Assembly (NCBI RefSeq): GCF_000701505.1
Contig: NZ_JNJB01000005.1
Location: 1-64,000, forward strand
Source of the DNA: Dyadobacter crusticola DSM 16708
Lineage (GTDB): Bacteria; Bacteroidota; Bacteroidia; Cytophagales; Spirosomataceae
Reading direction: 5' to 3'
DNA: 64,000 nucleotides
This document shows positions 25,053 to 34,600 of this stretch, piece by piece. The position numbers and the translations under genes are program-made. Under the pieces are notes generated by a model. The model saw only the letters and a program-made list of their open reading frames with translations, made no database searches and was not told the origin of the DNA. The stretch's first letter is position 1; each line of letters opens with the position of its first letter.

Positions 25053-25346
25053 TCATAGCAATTGCCACAAGTAAAGCAACCCGAACAACACCTGAACAAT
25101 CACAATAGCAAAGCACCTGCCTCGCGGCGTTCGTACAGTCGAAAGGAAAATCGCCAAGGACAGCAAGGTGACAACTGCTGCTACAATAGAGAGCGTTCGC
25201 GGATCTACCCCGCCTAGGAAACGACTGAAATACGTTTTGCGCCTCGAAATGTCCGGATATGCGTAGCATGCAAGGCCCCAAGCTGCTGTGAAATAAACAT
25301 TGAAGAGCAGCGAAGCAGTGAGAAGTACGCGTGCAACCTTTTTCAT
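25053..25346 (-). CDS. Small membrane protein of unknown function
   Basis: The 97-residue protein has hydrophobic segments at about 6-28 (VLLTASLLFNVYFTAAWGLA), 51-69 (LSIVAAVVTLLSLAIFLS) and 77-96 (RCFAIVIVQVLFGLLYLWQL). The ATG at 25346 gives a normal start, MKKVARVLLTAS. The family is not recognised. The alternative overlapping frame 25018-25431 lacks such structure and is rejected. Confidence 0.6.
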   Translation of the reverse strand: MKKVARVLLTASLLFNVYFTAAWGLACYAYPDISRRKTYFSRFLGGVDPRTLSIVAAVVTLLSLAIFLSTVRTPRGRCFAIVIVQVLFGLLYLWQLL

Positions 25347-25449
25347 GTCCAGGTATTTGCATGACAGTTACAGGAAGATACGCACCTGTCGGGACATAAA
25401 AAAGCAACCGCCTTGAAAAACGGTTGCTCACTACATACCAATCCGCCGA

Positions 25450-25697
25450 CTACTTCACGCGCTTGCCGATCGCCTCAAAGTTGTAGATGAACCTTTCAGA
25501 TTATCTTCATCGATCTTCGCCAAATCAATTGATAACTCCCCTACTTCGGCAGTTTCGAAATAGATTGCGATCCGGTCTGCGCTTTCCCCGGTTTTGTGAT
25601 CGGACGCTTGGCGGCGGCAGTGTCAGTTGCATTGGAAAGCTCGCCGGTAAGTTTTACATCTTTACGCACCAGATCCGTTAAGAATTTGACATCACCT
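25450..25697 (-). pseudogene. Multiply frameshifted gene remnant
   Basis: Three overlapping minus-strand frames join into one credible protein tail: VKFLTDLVRKDVKLTGELSN, then DHKTGESADRIAIYFETAEV with GELSIDLAKIDEDN, then FIYNFEAIGKRVK and a stop at 25450-25452. Two shifts (near 25590 and 25495) are needed and no start codon remains, with a TAA just upstream at 25698-25700. I do not recognise the family. The whole 25347-25815 interval otherwise lacks genes. Confidence 0.5.
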
Positions 25698-25815
25698 TAC
25701 ATCTATCGTTTTTCGCACGGATGAAAGAAACACATCGGTAATAATTTGGCAACATTAAGTTAATGCAGCCGCAACATTCCCCGCGGATCTTTGTCGATCA
25801 ATCAAACGAGGAATT

Positions 25816-28650
25816 ATGCCTGTATTTAATTTTACAAAACTCACCTTCCTTATTGCCCTCTTCTTCACGCTGCAATACGAAGCAGTCGCTCAGAAAGGCC
25901 TTATTACCGGAACTATCATGGACGCTCAAAAGCTGTCACTTCCGGGAGCAACGCTGAGAATTACACCAGGAAATCAATATACCATTTCGGATGTTCGGGG
26001 AAAATTTGAATTCCTGAATGTGCAGCCCGGCACCTACAAGCTGGAAGCCACCTATATGGGATACCGGACTTTTCAACAGGAGATCGCCGTGGAGAATGGC
26101 AAAGTTACGGCTGCCGAGCTGATCATGCAGGAAGGCGGACTGGATATGAATGAAGTGGTAGTGCTCGGCGATCGGCTGAAAGGTCAAGCCAAAGCACTGA
26201 ACCAGCAACGCAATAATGAGAATATCACCAATATCATTTCCTCCGATCAGGTGGGCCGCTTTCCGGATGCTAACATTGGTGATGCATTGAAGCGTGTACC
26301 CGGCATTACCATGCAAAACGACCAGGGCGAAGCGCGGAACATCATTATACGCGGTCTGGCACCTGAACTGAACTCCGTCACGATGAACGGCGACCGCATT
26401 CCATCTGCCGAAGGCGATAATCGCCGCGTGCAAATGGACCTGATCCCTTCTGATATGATCTCCACGATCGAAGTTAACAAGACACTCACGCCCGACCTGG
26501 ATGCGGATGCAATTGGCGGCTCGGTTAACCTGGTCACACGCGCGGCCCCGAATGGACAGCGCATTTCTGCGACATTGTCGGGCGGCTATAACCCGATCCG
26601 CGGCAAAGCACTGTATACAGGCGGCTTTGTTTACGCCAACCGTTTTGCCAAAAACGCGATTGGAATGGTATTAAGCGGCTCTTACAATAACAATAACTAC
26701 GGATCCGATAACGTAGAGGCTTCCTGGAAGCAGGACGATTTTGGTAATGTTTACGTCAACGAAAGCCAGATCCGCAAGTATGATGTGCAGCGGATCCGTC
26801 GCAGTCTTTCTGCCTCTTTTGACTTCAAACTAAGCCAAAACCACACCATTACTGCCAACGCCATGTACAACTGGCGCTACGATCGCGAGAACAGGTACCG
26901 CCTGAGTATTGATGACATCGAGCCGATCTACGATGAAGCGAACAATATTACCGGGTATGAAGGCCGCGTGGGCAGGCAAACCAAAGGTGGGATCGAGAAT
27001 AGCCTCAACAAGGGAACCCGCCTGGAAGACCAGCGCGTGCAGAACTACTCAGTCAAAGGTGAGCATTTGCTGGGGCCGAAAGTGGACATGGATTGGAGCG
27101 TAAGCTACTCCACTGCCAGTGAAGACAGGCCAAACGAACGCTACATCAACTTCCGCGAAGGTGGCAATGCGCTGGTATTCAATGGCGACAGCCGGGCTCC
27201 GCTCTTTACGGCACCGGATCTGGACCAGGGATCATTGGGGCTGAACGAGATTTCCGAAAATCACGATTTTACAAAAGAATCTGAGTTGGGAGCAAAAGTG
27301 AATTTCCGCTTTCCATTCTCCATTGTGGCTGACCAGAAAGGCCGGCTGAAAGTGGGCGGAAGATTGCGCGTCAAGAACAAAGAGCGCAACAATGTATTTT
27401 ACGAATACTCACCCGTGAGCGAAGATATGATCAGTACTCTTGGAAGTACGGGCACGGTAAACTGGGCTGGGAACAATTTTCAAGCCGGCTCACATCTGGT
27501 ACCCGGGGTTTTCACGAGTAAAAACTATCTGGGAACCCTCGACCTTACCAATGCCGGCCAGTTTGAGCAGGAGGCAGTTGCAAGCGAGTTTTTAGGAGCC
27601 AATTATAATGCAAAAGAAAACATTGTTGCAGGATATGTGAGATGGGATCAGGACTTTACCGATAAGCTTTCCATGATCCTGGGAGCGCGTCTCGAAAATA
27701 CTTCCATTGACTACACAGGTAACCTGATCACCGACGAAGAGGAGCTTACTGGTACGCGCACCGTGAAAAACGATTACCTGAATGTAATGCCATCGGTTTC
27801 CTTTAAGCTAAAAGCGACCGAAGACCTGATCCTCCGTGCAGCAGTAACTACTGCATTGGCCCGCCCCAACTACTATGCGCTGGCTCCCTATATCAGCATA
27901 ATTCCCGGCGACCGCGAGATCACTGCCGGTAATCCGAATCTGAAAGCAACTTACTCCTGGAATTTCGATTTCATGGCCGAGAACTACTTCCGTTCTGTGG
28001 GCTTGTTTTCAGCAGGTGCTTTTTACAAGAACCTGAAAAATTTCATTTACACTTACCGGAATCAGCAATATACCACAGCGAGCTTCGCAGCAGATTTTCC
28101 AGGCGAGGTTAACCCGATAGGGGCTGGTGAGACCTGGGATTTTTACCAGTCAAGAAATGGGGAAAGCGTGAATGTATTCGGGATTGAAGCTGCATTTCAG
28201 CGCCAGCTGGATTTCCTTCCAGGTTTTTGGAAATACTTCGGAGTCTACGCCAATTATACCTATACCAAATCTTTTGCGAATGGTGTATACAATGAAGATG
28301 GCGACGTGAGGACTGGCGTAACTTTGCCGGGAACTGCACCTCACATGTTCAATGCATCGCTTTCCTGGGAAAACAGGAAGTTCTCGGCACGTTTGTCTGC
28401 CAACTACACTGCTGCTTACCTGGACGAACTCGGAGGCAATGAATTTGATGATATCTATTACGACAAGCAGTTTTTCCTCGATGCCAATGCAGCCTACAAA
28501 ATCACCAAAACCCTCCGCGTTTTCGCAGAAGCAAACAACCTGACCAACCAGCCGCTGCGTTACTACCAGAGCATTTCTTCCCGGACAGTGCAGGCAGAGT
28601 ACTACCGCCCGCGCTTCAACATGGGACTGAAATTCGATTTAACCAGATAG
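25816..28650 (+). CDS. TonB-dependent receptor next to a phytase
   Basis: The 944-residue outer-membrane receptor has a signal peptide (LTFLIALFFTLQYEAVAQ), a carboxypeptidase-regulatory-like domain (about 29-110, with YKLEATYMGYRTF), a plug domain (FPDANIGDALKRVPGITMQN; IIIRGLAPELNSVTMNGDRI; DADAIGGSVNLVTR) and a 22-strand barrel ending RPRFNMGLKFDLTR. It belongs to the single-component (non-SusC) receptor type and has no SusD partner. The phytase gene starts 19 bp after its stop on the same strand, so phytate or a derived inositol phosphate is the likely ligand (inference). Confidence 0.9.
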   Translation: MPVFNFTKLTFLIALFFTLQYEAVAQKGLITGTIMDAQKLSLPGATLRITPGNQYTISDVRGKFEFLNVQPGTYKLEATYMGYRTFQQEIAVENGKVTAAELIMQEGGLDMNEVVVLGDRLKGQAKALNQQRNNENITNIISSDQVGRFPDANIGDALKRVPGITMQNDQGEARNIIIRGLAPELNSVTMNGDRIPSAEGDNRRVQMDLIPSDMISTIEVNKTLTPDLDADAIGGSVNLVTRAAPNGQRISATLSGGYNPIRGKALYTGGFVYANRFAKNAIGMVLSGSYNNNNYGSDNVEASWKQDDFGNVYVNESQIRKYDVQRIRRSLSASFDFKLSQNHTITANAMYNWRYDRENRYRLSIDDIEPIYDEANNITGYEGRVGRQTKGGIENSLNKGTRLEDQRVQNYSVKGEHLLGPKVDMDWSVSYSTASEDRPNERYINFREGGNALVFNGDSRAPLFTAPDLDQGSLGLNEISENHDFTKESELGAKVNFRFPFSIVADQKGRLKVGGRLRVKNKERNNVFYEYSPVSEDMISTLGSTGTVNWAGNNFQAGSHLVPGVFTSKNYLGTLDLTNAGQFEQEAVASEFLGANYNAKENIVAGYVRWDQDFTDKLSMILGARLENTSIDYTGNLITDEEELTGTRTVKNDYLNVMPSVSFKLKATEDLILRAAVTTALARPNYYALAPYISIIPGDREITAGNPNLKATYSWNFDFMAENYFRSVGLFSAGAFYKNLKNFIYTYRNQQYTTASFAADFPGEVNPIGAGETWDFYQSRNGESVNVFGIEAAFQRQLDFLPGFWKYFGVYANYTYTKSFANGVYNEDGDVRTGVTLPGTAPHMFNASLSWENRKFSARLSANYTAAYLDELGGNEFDDIYYDKQFFLDANAAYKITKTLRVFAEANNLTNQPLRYYQSISSRTVQAEYYRPRFNMGLKFDLTR

Positions 28651-28669
28651 TAACGCTTAAAACACCTTC

Positions 28670-29743
28670 ATGAAAGTTATATTTCTTCCAATATATTTTA
28701 CGTCAATAATCATCCTGGCTTCGTGCAGCAGCAAGCCGAATGAACAAACTGCATCTGCTGATCGTGTTCAGATTGATACTACCAAAGCGATCCAGCCAGT
28801 TATCGTTACCGATTCTGTCAAGCACGATACCGACGATCCGGCGATCTGGATCAATCCTGCCGACCCGGCGAAAAGCCTGGTGCTCGGTACCGACAAGAAT
28901 GAAGACGGCGCGCTGTATGTATTCGACCTGAATGGAAAAATGATTGCTGATAAAGTGGTCCGCAATCTTCAAAGACCTAATAACGTTGACGTCGCTTACG
29001 GACTTAAAATCAATGGGAAACTGACTGACATTGCGGTACTTACCGAGCGCAAAGCCAACAAAATCCGCGTATTCAGCCTGCCTGACCTGAAACCGATCGA
29101 CAATGGAGGAATTGAAGTGTTTGCAGGAGAAACCGAACGCGACCCAATGGGGATTTCGCTGTACACGCGGCCGGCTGACAAAGCTATTTTCGCGATCGTA
29201 AGCAGAAAATCTGGCCCTGTGGACGGTTATCTCTGGCAATACGAGCTCTCTGGTGATCCGAAAGGAAATGTGAATGGCAAGGTTGTTCGAAAATTTGGTA
29301 AATACAGTGGCAAGAAAGAAATAGAATCTGTCGCCGTAGATAACGAGCTGGGGTATATCTACTATTCCGACGAGCAAGTGGGCGTACGCAAATATTACGC
29401 GCACCCGGACAGCAGCAGTACCGAGCTGGCATTGATCCCGAATACAGGTTTTGCAGAGGACAATGAAGGTATTTCGATCTACAAAACGGGTGATAAAACG
29501 GGCTATCTGCTTGTGTCCGACCAGGGCGCCGACCGGTTCCACATTTTCAGCCGCGAAGGTTCAAAAGAAAACCCGCATTTTCATAAGCCGCTCAGGATTA
29601 TAAAGGTAGCAGCCCACAAGAGCGACGGTTCCGACGTAACCAGTAAAGCATTGAATGCGACTTTCTCAAAAGGATTATTCGTAGTAATGTCAGAAGGAAA
29701 GGTTTTCCACTACTATCGCTGGGAAGATATTATCGGAAAGTGA
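28670..29743 (+). CDS. Beta-propeller phytase lipoprotein
   Basis: Beta-propeller phytases hydrolyse calcium phytate at neutral pH. The 357-residue protein has a lipoprotein signal (SIIILASCSSK) and family landmarks: HDTDDPAIWINPADPAKSLV, GTDKNEDGALYVFDLNGK, RPNNVDVAYG, AVLTERKANKIRVFSL, ERDPMGISLY, EIESVAVDNELGYIYYSDEQ and DNEGISIY. The acidic residues that bind calcium are conserved within these. It is likely surface- or periplasm-anchored and coupled to the upstream receptor for uptake of released products. Start ATG at 28670 is well placed. Confidence 0.92.
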   Translation: MKVIFLPIYFTSIIILASCSSKPNEQTASADRVQIDTTKAIQPVIVTDSVKHDTDDPAIWINPADPAKSLVLGTDKNEDGALYVFDLNGKMIADKVVRNLQRPNNVDVAYGLKINGKLTDIAVLTERKANKIRVFSLPDLKPIDNGGIEVFAGETERDPMGISLYTRPADKAIFAIVSRKSGPVDGYLWQYELSGDPKGNVNGKVVRKFGKYSGKKEIESVAVDNELGYIYYSDEQVGVRKYYAHPDSSSTELALIPNTGFAEDNEGISIYKTGDKTGYLLVSDQGADRFHIFSREGSKENPHFHKPLRIIKVAAHKSDGSDVTSKALNATFSKGLFVVMSEGKVFHYYRWEDIIGK

Positions 29744-29773
29744 TAAAACTTATACAAGAATAACGGGTACTTT

Positions 29774-29836
29774 CCAAAGCCCGAAGTCTTTTGATTGGAA
29801 CCGCTGCATACCCGGCGGTTCCAATCAAAGCTTTGG
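29774..29836 (+). promoter_or_regulatory. Long hairpin directly in front of the ECF sigma start codon
   Basis: A perfect 14 bp inverted repeat (TTGATTGGAACCGC at 29791-29804 with its complement at 29815-29828) is flanked by a further pairing CCAAAGC (29774-29780) with GCTTTGG (29830-29836). The outer arm ends at the base before the ATG at 29837. No T run follows. It could end the phytase transcript or mask the sigma-factor start. Confidence 0.6.
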
Positions 29837-30442
29837 ATGAAAACGTTCAACGTCGGTTCACTTTCAGAGAACGAGATCACGCAGTACTGGCAAGCTGCAT
29901 TGGCCGGCGACCGGGCTTCGTTCCAGAAGCTGCTCGAAGGGACTTACGATCTAATGTACCAATACGGTCAGAAATTCACCCGGGACCCGGAACTCGTAAA
30001 AGATGCGATACAGGACGTTTTCCTGGGAATTCTCGAAAAAAGGGCAACTGTAAATGCCAGCATTCCCCCCAAACCCTATCTGCTCGCCTCCCTGCGCAGG
30101 CGCCTCCACCGCCTCGGTCAGCGCGGCAACTGGCTGCTTGACAGCGGAGTGGATCACGGATTTGATTTCGATATAGAGTTCAGTTCTGAGTACTACTTCA
30201 TCATTTCCGAAGAAAACCGGCATTTGGCGCAGCAAATCACTTCGCTCATGAATGCGCTTCCGGCGAGGCAAAAAGAAGTGATATACCTGCGATTTTTCCA
30301 GGACCTCGACCGGGACGAGATCGCCGGTATCATGCACATACGCCCGCAGTCAGTGTCCAACCTGCTTCAATCTGCATTTAAGTGGCTTCGCGAACAATGG
30401 AAGCCCGCCATATCCGTATTCCTCGCATTATTATTCCAATAA
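29837..30442 (+). CDS. ECF-type RNA polymerase sigma factor
   Basis: The 201-residue protein has region 2 (TYDLMYQYGQKFTRDPELVK followed by DAIQDVFLGILEKR) and region 4 (LPARQKEVIYLRFFQDLDRD, then EIAGIMHIRPQSVSNLLQSA) of Bacteroidota ECF sigma factors. The ATG at 29837 gives MKTFNVGSLSENEITQYWQA; the longer frame from 29795 would be built from the upstream inverted repeat. Followed by fecR and a SusC with an STN domain, it is the cytoplasmic end of a FecIR-type signal chain, controlled by the anti-sigma protein and the receptor. Confidence 0.92.
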   Translation: MKTFNVGSLSENEITQYWQAALAGDRASFQKLLEGTYDLMYQYGQKFTRDPELVKDAIQDVFLGILEKRATVNASIPPKPYLLASLRRRLHRLGQRGNWLLDSGVDHGFDFDIEFSSEYYFIISEENRHLAQQITSLMNALPARQKEVIYLRFFQDLDRDEIAGIMHIRPQSVSNLLQSAFKWLREQWKPAISVFLALLFQ

Positions 30443-30532
30443 TTTTTTTGAAAAAATTCGAAATAAACCCAAGTTAAGACAGTATCTGCCCAGTCCTCGT
30501 GTCTAATGGTATTTGAAAGGTCAAATCCGGAC

Positions 30533-31627
30533 ATGAAAGAATACCAAAATTTCTCGGCAGAAGATTTCTTGTGGGACGATGCATTCAGGCGGTGGGTATT
30601 GCAGCCCAGCCCGCAAGATCACGCTCGATGGGAAAGCTGGCTGGCCGACAACCCGCAAAAAGCGGAGACGGTGAACCGGGCGCGTGAGCTGGTCAAATCA
30701 ATCGGCCCCACTCCCGCTCACTTGTCGGAAGCTGATAAAAACAGGGCGATTTCAACCATCCTCAATCATTTTGATGAATATCCCGAGACCCGGTCTGCAA
30801 AAAAGCAGTTATGGTTTTCGGCAACCTTCTGGTTCCGTGCGGCTTGTATTTGCCTGCTAACCATCGGTTTTGTTTGGTTTTTCAGTAAAAATCAAAACAG
30901 ACAGGCAGATGAAAACATGTTTGCAGAAGCGGGCTTACGGACAGTTGCAAACACCGGCGATGCAACTTTGCGCGTCAAGCTCTTTGATGGCAGTGTGGTA
31001 TACCTCTCGCCCGACAGCAAACTCAGTTATCCCGATCATTTTTCATCAACCAAAAGAACAGTGCACCTCAGTGGCGGCGCATTCTTCGAAGTAGCCCGGC
31101 AGCCAGGCCGTCCATTCTATGTTTTTGCCGGAAAGCTCGTTACCAAAGTACTGGGTACCAGCTTCCACGTCAGGTCATTCGACGGCGAGCGCAATGCCGT
31201 TGTTTCAGTAAAAACGGGCCGCGTAGCCGTATTTGCCAGAGAAAAGAACCTCCGCCCGGGCGATGAAGTAAGCGAGCAAGGGGGCGTGGTCATCGAACCT
31301 AACCAGCAGATCGTACTGGCACATGAAAGTGTGAAAATGACCAAAACCCTCGTCGCCGACCCCGAGCTGGTTATTGCGCCTGACGAGGTTATCAACTTTA
31401 ATTTCAATGATTCCCCAGTTTCTGACATCTTCAAAACCCTGCAAAAAGCCTATGGTATAGACATCATTTTCGATGAAAAAACAATGAAACATTGCCCGGT
31501 AACCGCCACGCTCACCGACCTGTCCCTGTACGAACAACTCGATTTGATATGCAACGCAGTAAGCGCCAGCTATGAGGTGATCGACGGGCGGATTGTTGTA
31601 GACGGGAAAGGTTGCGGGGAAATGTGA
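30533..31627 (+). CDS. FecR-type anti-sigma factor
   Basis: The protein of 364 residues (ATG at 30533, MKEYQNFSAEDFLWDDAFRR) has an N-terminal sigma-binding region, one membrane span (WFRAACICLLTIGFVWFF, about residues 98-115), the periplasmic FecR domain (LFDGSVVYLSPDSKLSYPDH; RTVHLSGGAFFEVA; FYVFAGKLVTKVLGTSFHVR) and a C-terminal DUF4974 domain (FNFNDSPVSDIFKTLQKAYG). It holds the ECF factor inactive until the STN domain of the neighbouring SusC reports substrate. A start at 30506 is possible. Confidence 0.92.
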   Translation: MKEYQNFSAEDFLWDDAFRRWVLQPSPQDHARWESWLADNPQKAETVNRARELVKSIGPTPAHLSEADKNRAISTILNHFDEYPETRSAKKQLWFSATFWFRAACICLLTIGFVWFFSKNQNRQADENMFAEAGLRTVANTGDATLRVKLFDGSVVYLSPDSKLSYPDHFSSTKRTVHLSGGAFFEVARQPGRPFYVFAGKLVTKVLGTSFHVRSFDGERNAVVSVKTGRVAVFAREKNLRPGDEVSEQGGVVIEPNQQIVLAHESVKMTKTLVADPELVIAPDEVINFNFNDSPVSDIFKTLQKAYGIDIIFDEKTMKHCPVTATLTDLSLYEQLDLICNAVSASYEVIDGRIVVDGKGCGEM

Positions 31628-31662
31628 AAGACAATTCTAAACACTTAATCAATTCAGTAAGT

Positions 31663-34600
31663 ATGAACAAAATGGTACAATCCCCGCATTGCCTCTTGCT
31701 GCTGCGGATCAGTCTGTTACAAATCTGCCTCGCCATGTGCTTTTTCAGCCAAGCGATCGCCAGTCCCGCAGGCGCACAGGAGCTGCTTGGCAGAAAGATC
31801 ACCGTGAACGTAAACGCGGAAGAGCTTAGCCAGGCATTGAAAAAGATCGAAAAGCAGGCAGACGTACGTTTCGTATTCAGCTCGAAGCTGATACAGGCTA
31901 GCCGGAAAATATCCTTCTCGGCAGAAGCAAAGCCGCTTTCTGAGGTACTCAGCGGCATTCTGACACCGCAAGGTCTGGTGTATGAAGTGAAGGGAAAGAA
32001 TATTGTCGTAAAACCGGGTGAGAAAACCGGCGAAGCAAGCAGCATGAATATTACTGCGCCGCAGCAGCCTGGCGCAGCGGAAATCACGATCAAAGGAAGA
32101 GTCACCGACGCTCAAAACTCCGAGCCGCTTCCCGGCGTGAACATCCTCGTCAAAGGAACACAGGTGGGAACATCCTCAGATGCCGACGGAAATTACTCCA
32201 TTCAGGTACCCGACGGAAATGCGACTTTGGTATTCAGTTTTGTGGGTTATACCTCGCATGAAGCAGTGGTAGGCAGCCAGACGCAGATCAATGTCAGTCT
32301 GAAAACAGACAACAAATCGCTGGAAGAGATCGTGGTGGTAGGTTATGGAACGGTGAAGAAAAGTGACGTGACCGGCTCGGTATCATCTGTGAAAGCAGAG
32401 GAAATTACGGCATATCCGGCATTGGGCACAGTGCAGGCTTTGCAGGGCCGCGCGGCCGGGGTGCAGATCCAGGCCAACAATGGCGAACCCGGTTCTACAT
32501 TTAAAGTACGTGTGAGAGGCAGCAGCTCCATTAATGCAAGCAGCGATCCCATTTATGTGGTTGACGGGTTTGTTGGCGGCGCCATACCGCCTCCCGAGGA
32601 TATCGAATCCATTGAAATCCTGAAAGATGCATCTGCGACAGCTATCTATGGTTCGCGTGGTGCAAACGGGGTGATAATGGTCACTACTAAAAAGGGTGTT
32701 TCAGGTAAACCTAAAATTGACTTCAACACCTCGTTTTCGTCCCAAACAGAGATCAACCGTCTCGACCTCCTGAATGCATCCCAGTTCCTCAGCTACGTAC
32801 AGGAGGCCCGGCCCAATGTAGTAACACAAGGGGCAGATACCGATTGGCAGGACCAGATTTTCAGAAAAGGCGGTATTCAGAATTACCAGCTTTCCATTGC
32901 CGGTGGCGGGGATAATGTAAAATACTACGTTTCAGGCGCGCTTTACGACCACAAAGGGATCATTATCAATTCGGGCTACAACCGCTTTTCGGTGACCAGT
33001 AACATTGATATACAAGCCGCAAAAAGACTGAAACTGGGGCTGAACCTCTTTGCGCAGCGTGTCTCGCGCGATCAGTCCAAAACACAGGAAGGATCTTCGG
33101 GATTAACGCCGGGCGTAGTAGCTTCCGCATTCAAGTTTGAGCCCGACCAGCCGATCCGTGACGCGAACGGAAGGTTTACAGTAGCTAGATTGAATGACCC
33201 GATCGACAATCCTTACGCCATTGCCACGCAGCTGGAAAACCAGTCACTTACCGATCGCATTCAGGGCAACCTCTACGCGGAATACAGCATTCTGGACGAC
33301 CTGAAATTACGGGTAACACTGGGCGCGACTACCAACAGCGGCCGAGCGGGCACTTACCTGCCAGGTACATTGAACGACGGGCGCAACATCGGCGGCCGCG
33401 CGACAGTAACAGGAACCAAAAGCACATTGCTTCTGAATGAAAACTACTTGTTATACAACAAGAAGATCGGCACCAACCACGACCTGTCGGTGATGGCGGG
33501 CTACTCCTATCAAACCTCTTCCAGCGAGCGCTGGGGCGGTACCGGACAGTCATTTATAACAGACGCAGTTTCATTCTGGAACCTCGGCGGATCTTCCGTT
33601 TGGCAGAGTCCGACTTCCGAACTGATCGAATGGCAGCTTGCTTCTCTTTACGGAAGGATTACTTACTCGCTCGCGGATAGGTATCTTTTCACAGCCAACA
33701 TCCGCCGCGACGGTTCATCGAATTTCAGCAAAAACAATAAATGGGCGATGTTTCCTTCTGGAGCATTTGCCTGGAAAATGTCGAGCGAACCCTTCATGCA
33801 AAACATGCGGGCGATCAGCCAATGGAAATGGCGCGTAAGTTATGGATTAACCGGAAACCAGGCGATTACACCATATCAGACTATGGCGCGGTTCTCGAAT
33901 GTGTACACGGTGATCAATGGTGTGGCAGTCAATGCCGTTCGCCCCACTACCGTAGCTAACGACGATCTTACCTGGGAAACAACCAAGCAATTTGACATCG
34001 GCACCGACGTGAGCCTGTTCAACAACCGGATCAATCTGGTGCTAGACTACTACCGCCGGGTTACAAGCGACCTGCTATTCAGCGTGCCGCTGCCGCAGTA
34101 TTCGGGTTATACCAACCAGCTGCAAAACATCGGCTCTGTTGAGAATAAAGGTTTTGAAATCACCTTTAACTCACGCAACCTGATCGGGGATTTCAAATGG
34201 AGCACAGATCTTAACTTTTCGATCAACCGCAATAAAGTGCTGAAACTGCCCAATGGGACAGATATTTTCTACAACTCTGCGCCGGGTCACATGGTAGGTC
34301 TGGGTCAAACGCAGATACTGCGCGAAGGTCAGCCGGTGGGCAGTTTCTACGGCTGGCTTTACAACGGGGTTTATCAGCAAAATGACAGTTTCATTCCCGG
34401 TGGCGGCTTTGAAGTGGCAGCAGGCGGCGAGAAATTCAGGGATATTGATGGTAAAAAAGATGCGAATGGAAAGCTCACAGGCGAACCTGACGGAATGCTC
34501 AACAGCGACGACCGCACCATCATCGGAAATCCGCACCCGAAATTTACCTGGGGCCTCAACAACGATTTCAGCTGGAAAGGATTTGACATGAATGTATTCT

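Noticed and set aside
25018..25431. 137-residue minus-strand frame overlapping the small membrane protein
   Set aside because: Cysteine- and serine-rich shadow; the overlapping frame 25053-25346 has a good start and three membrane segments.
28703..29542. 279-residue open frame on the minus strand
   Set aside because: It is antisense to the beta-propeller phytase, whose motifs and lipoprotein signal are clear.
31512..32105. 197-residue open frame on the minus strand
   Set aside because: Antisense to the fecR 3' end and the STN domain of susC; low-complexity hydrophobic shadow.
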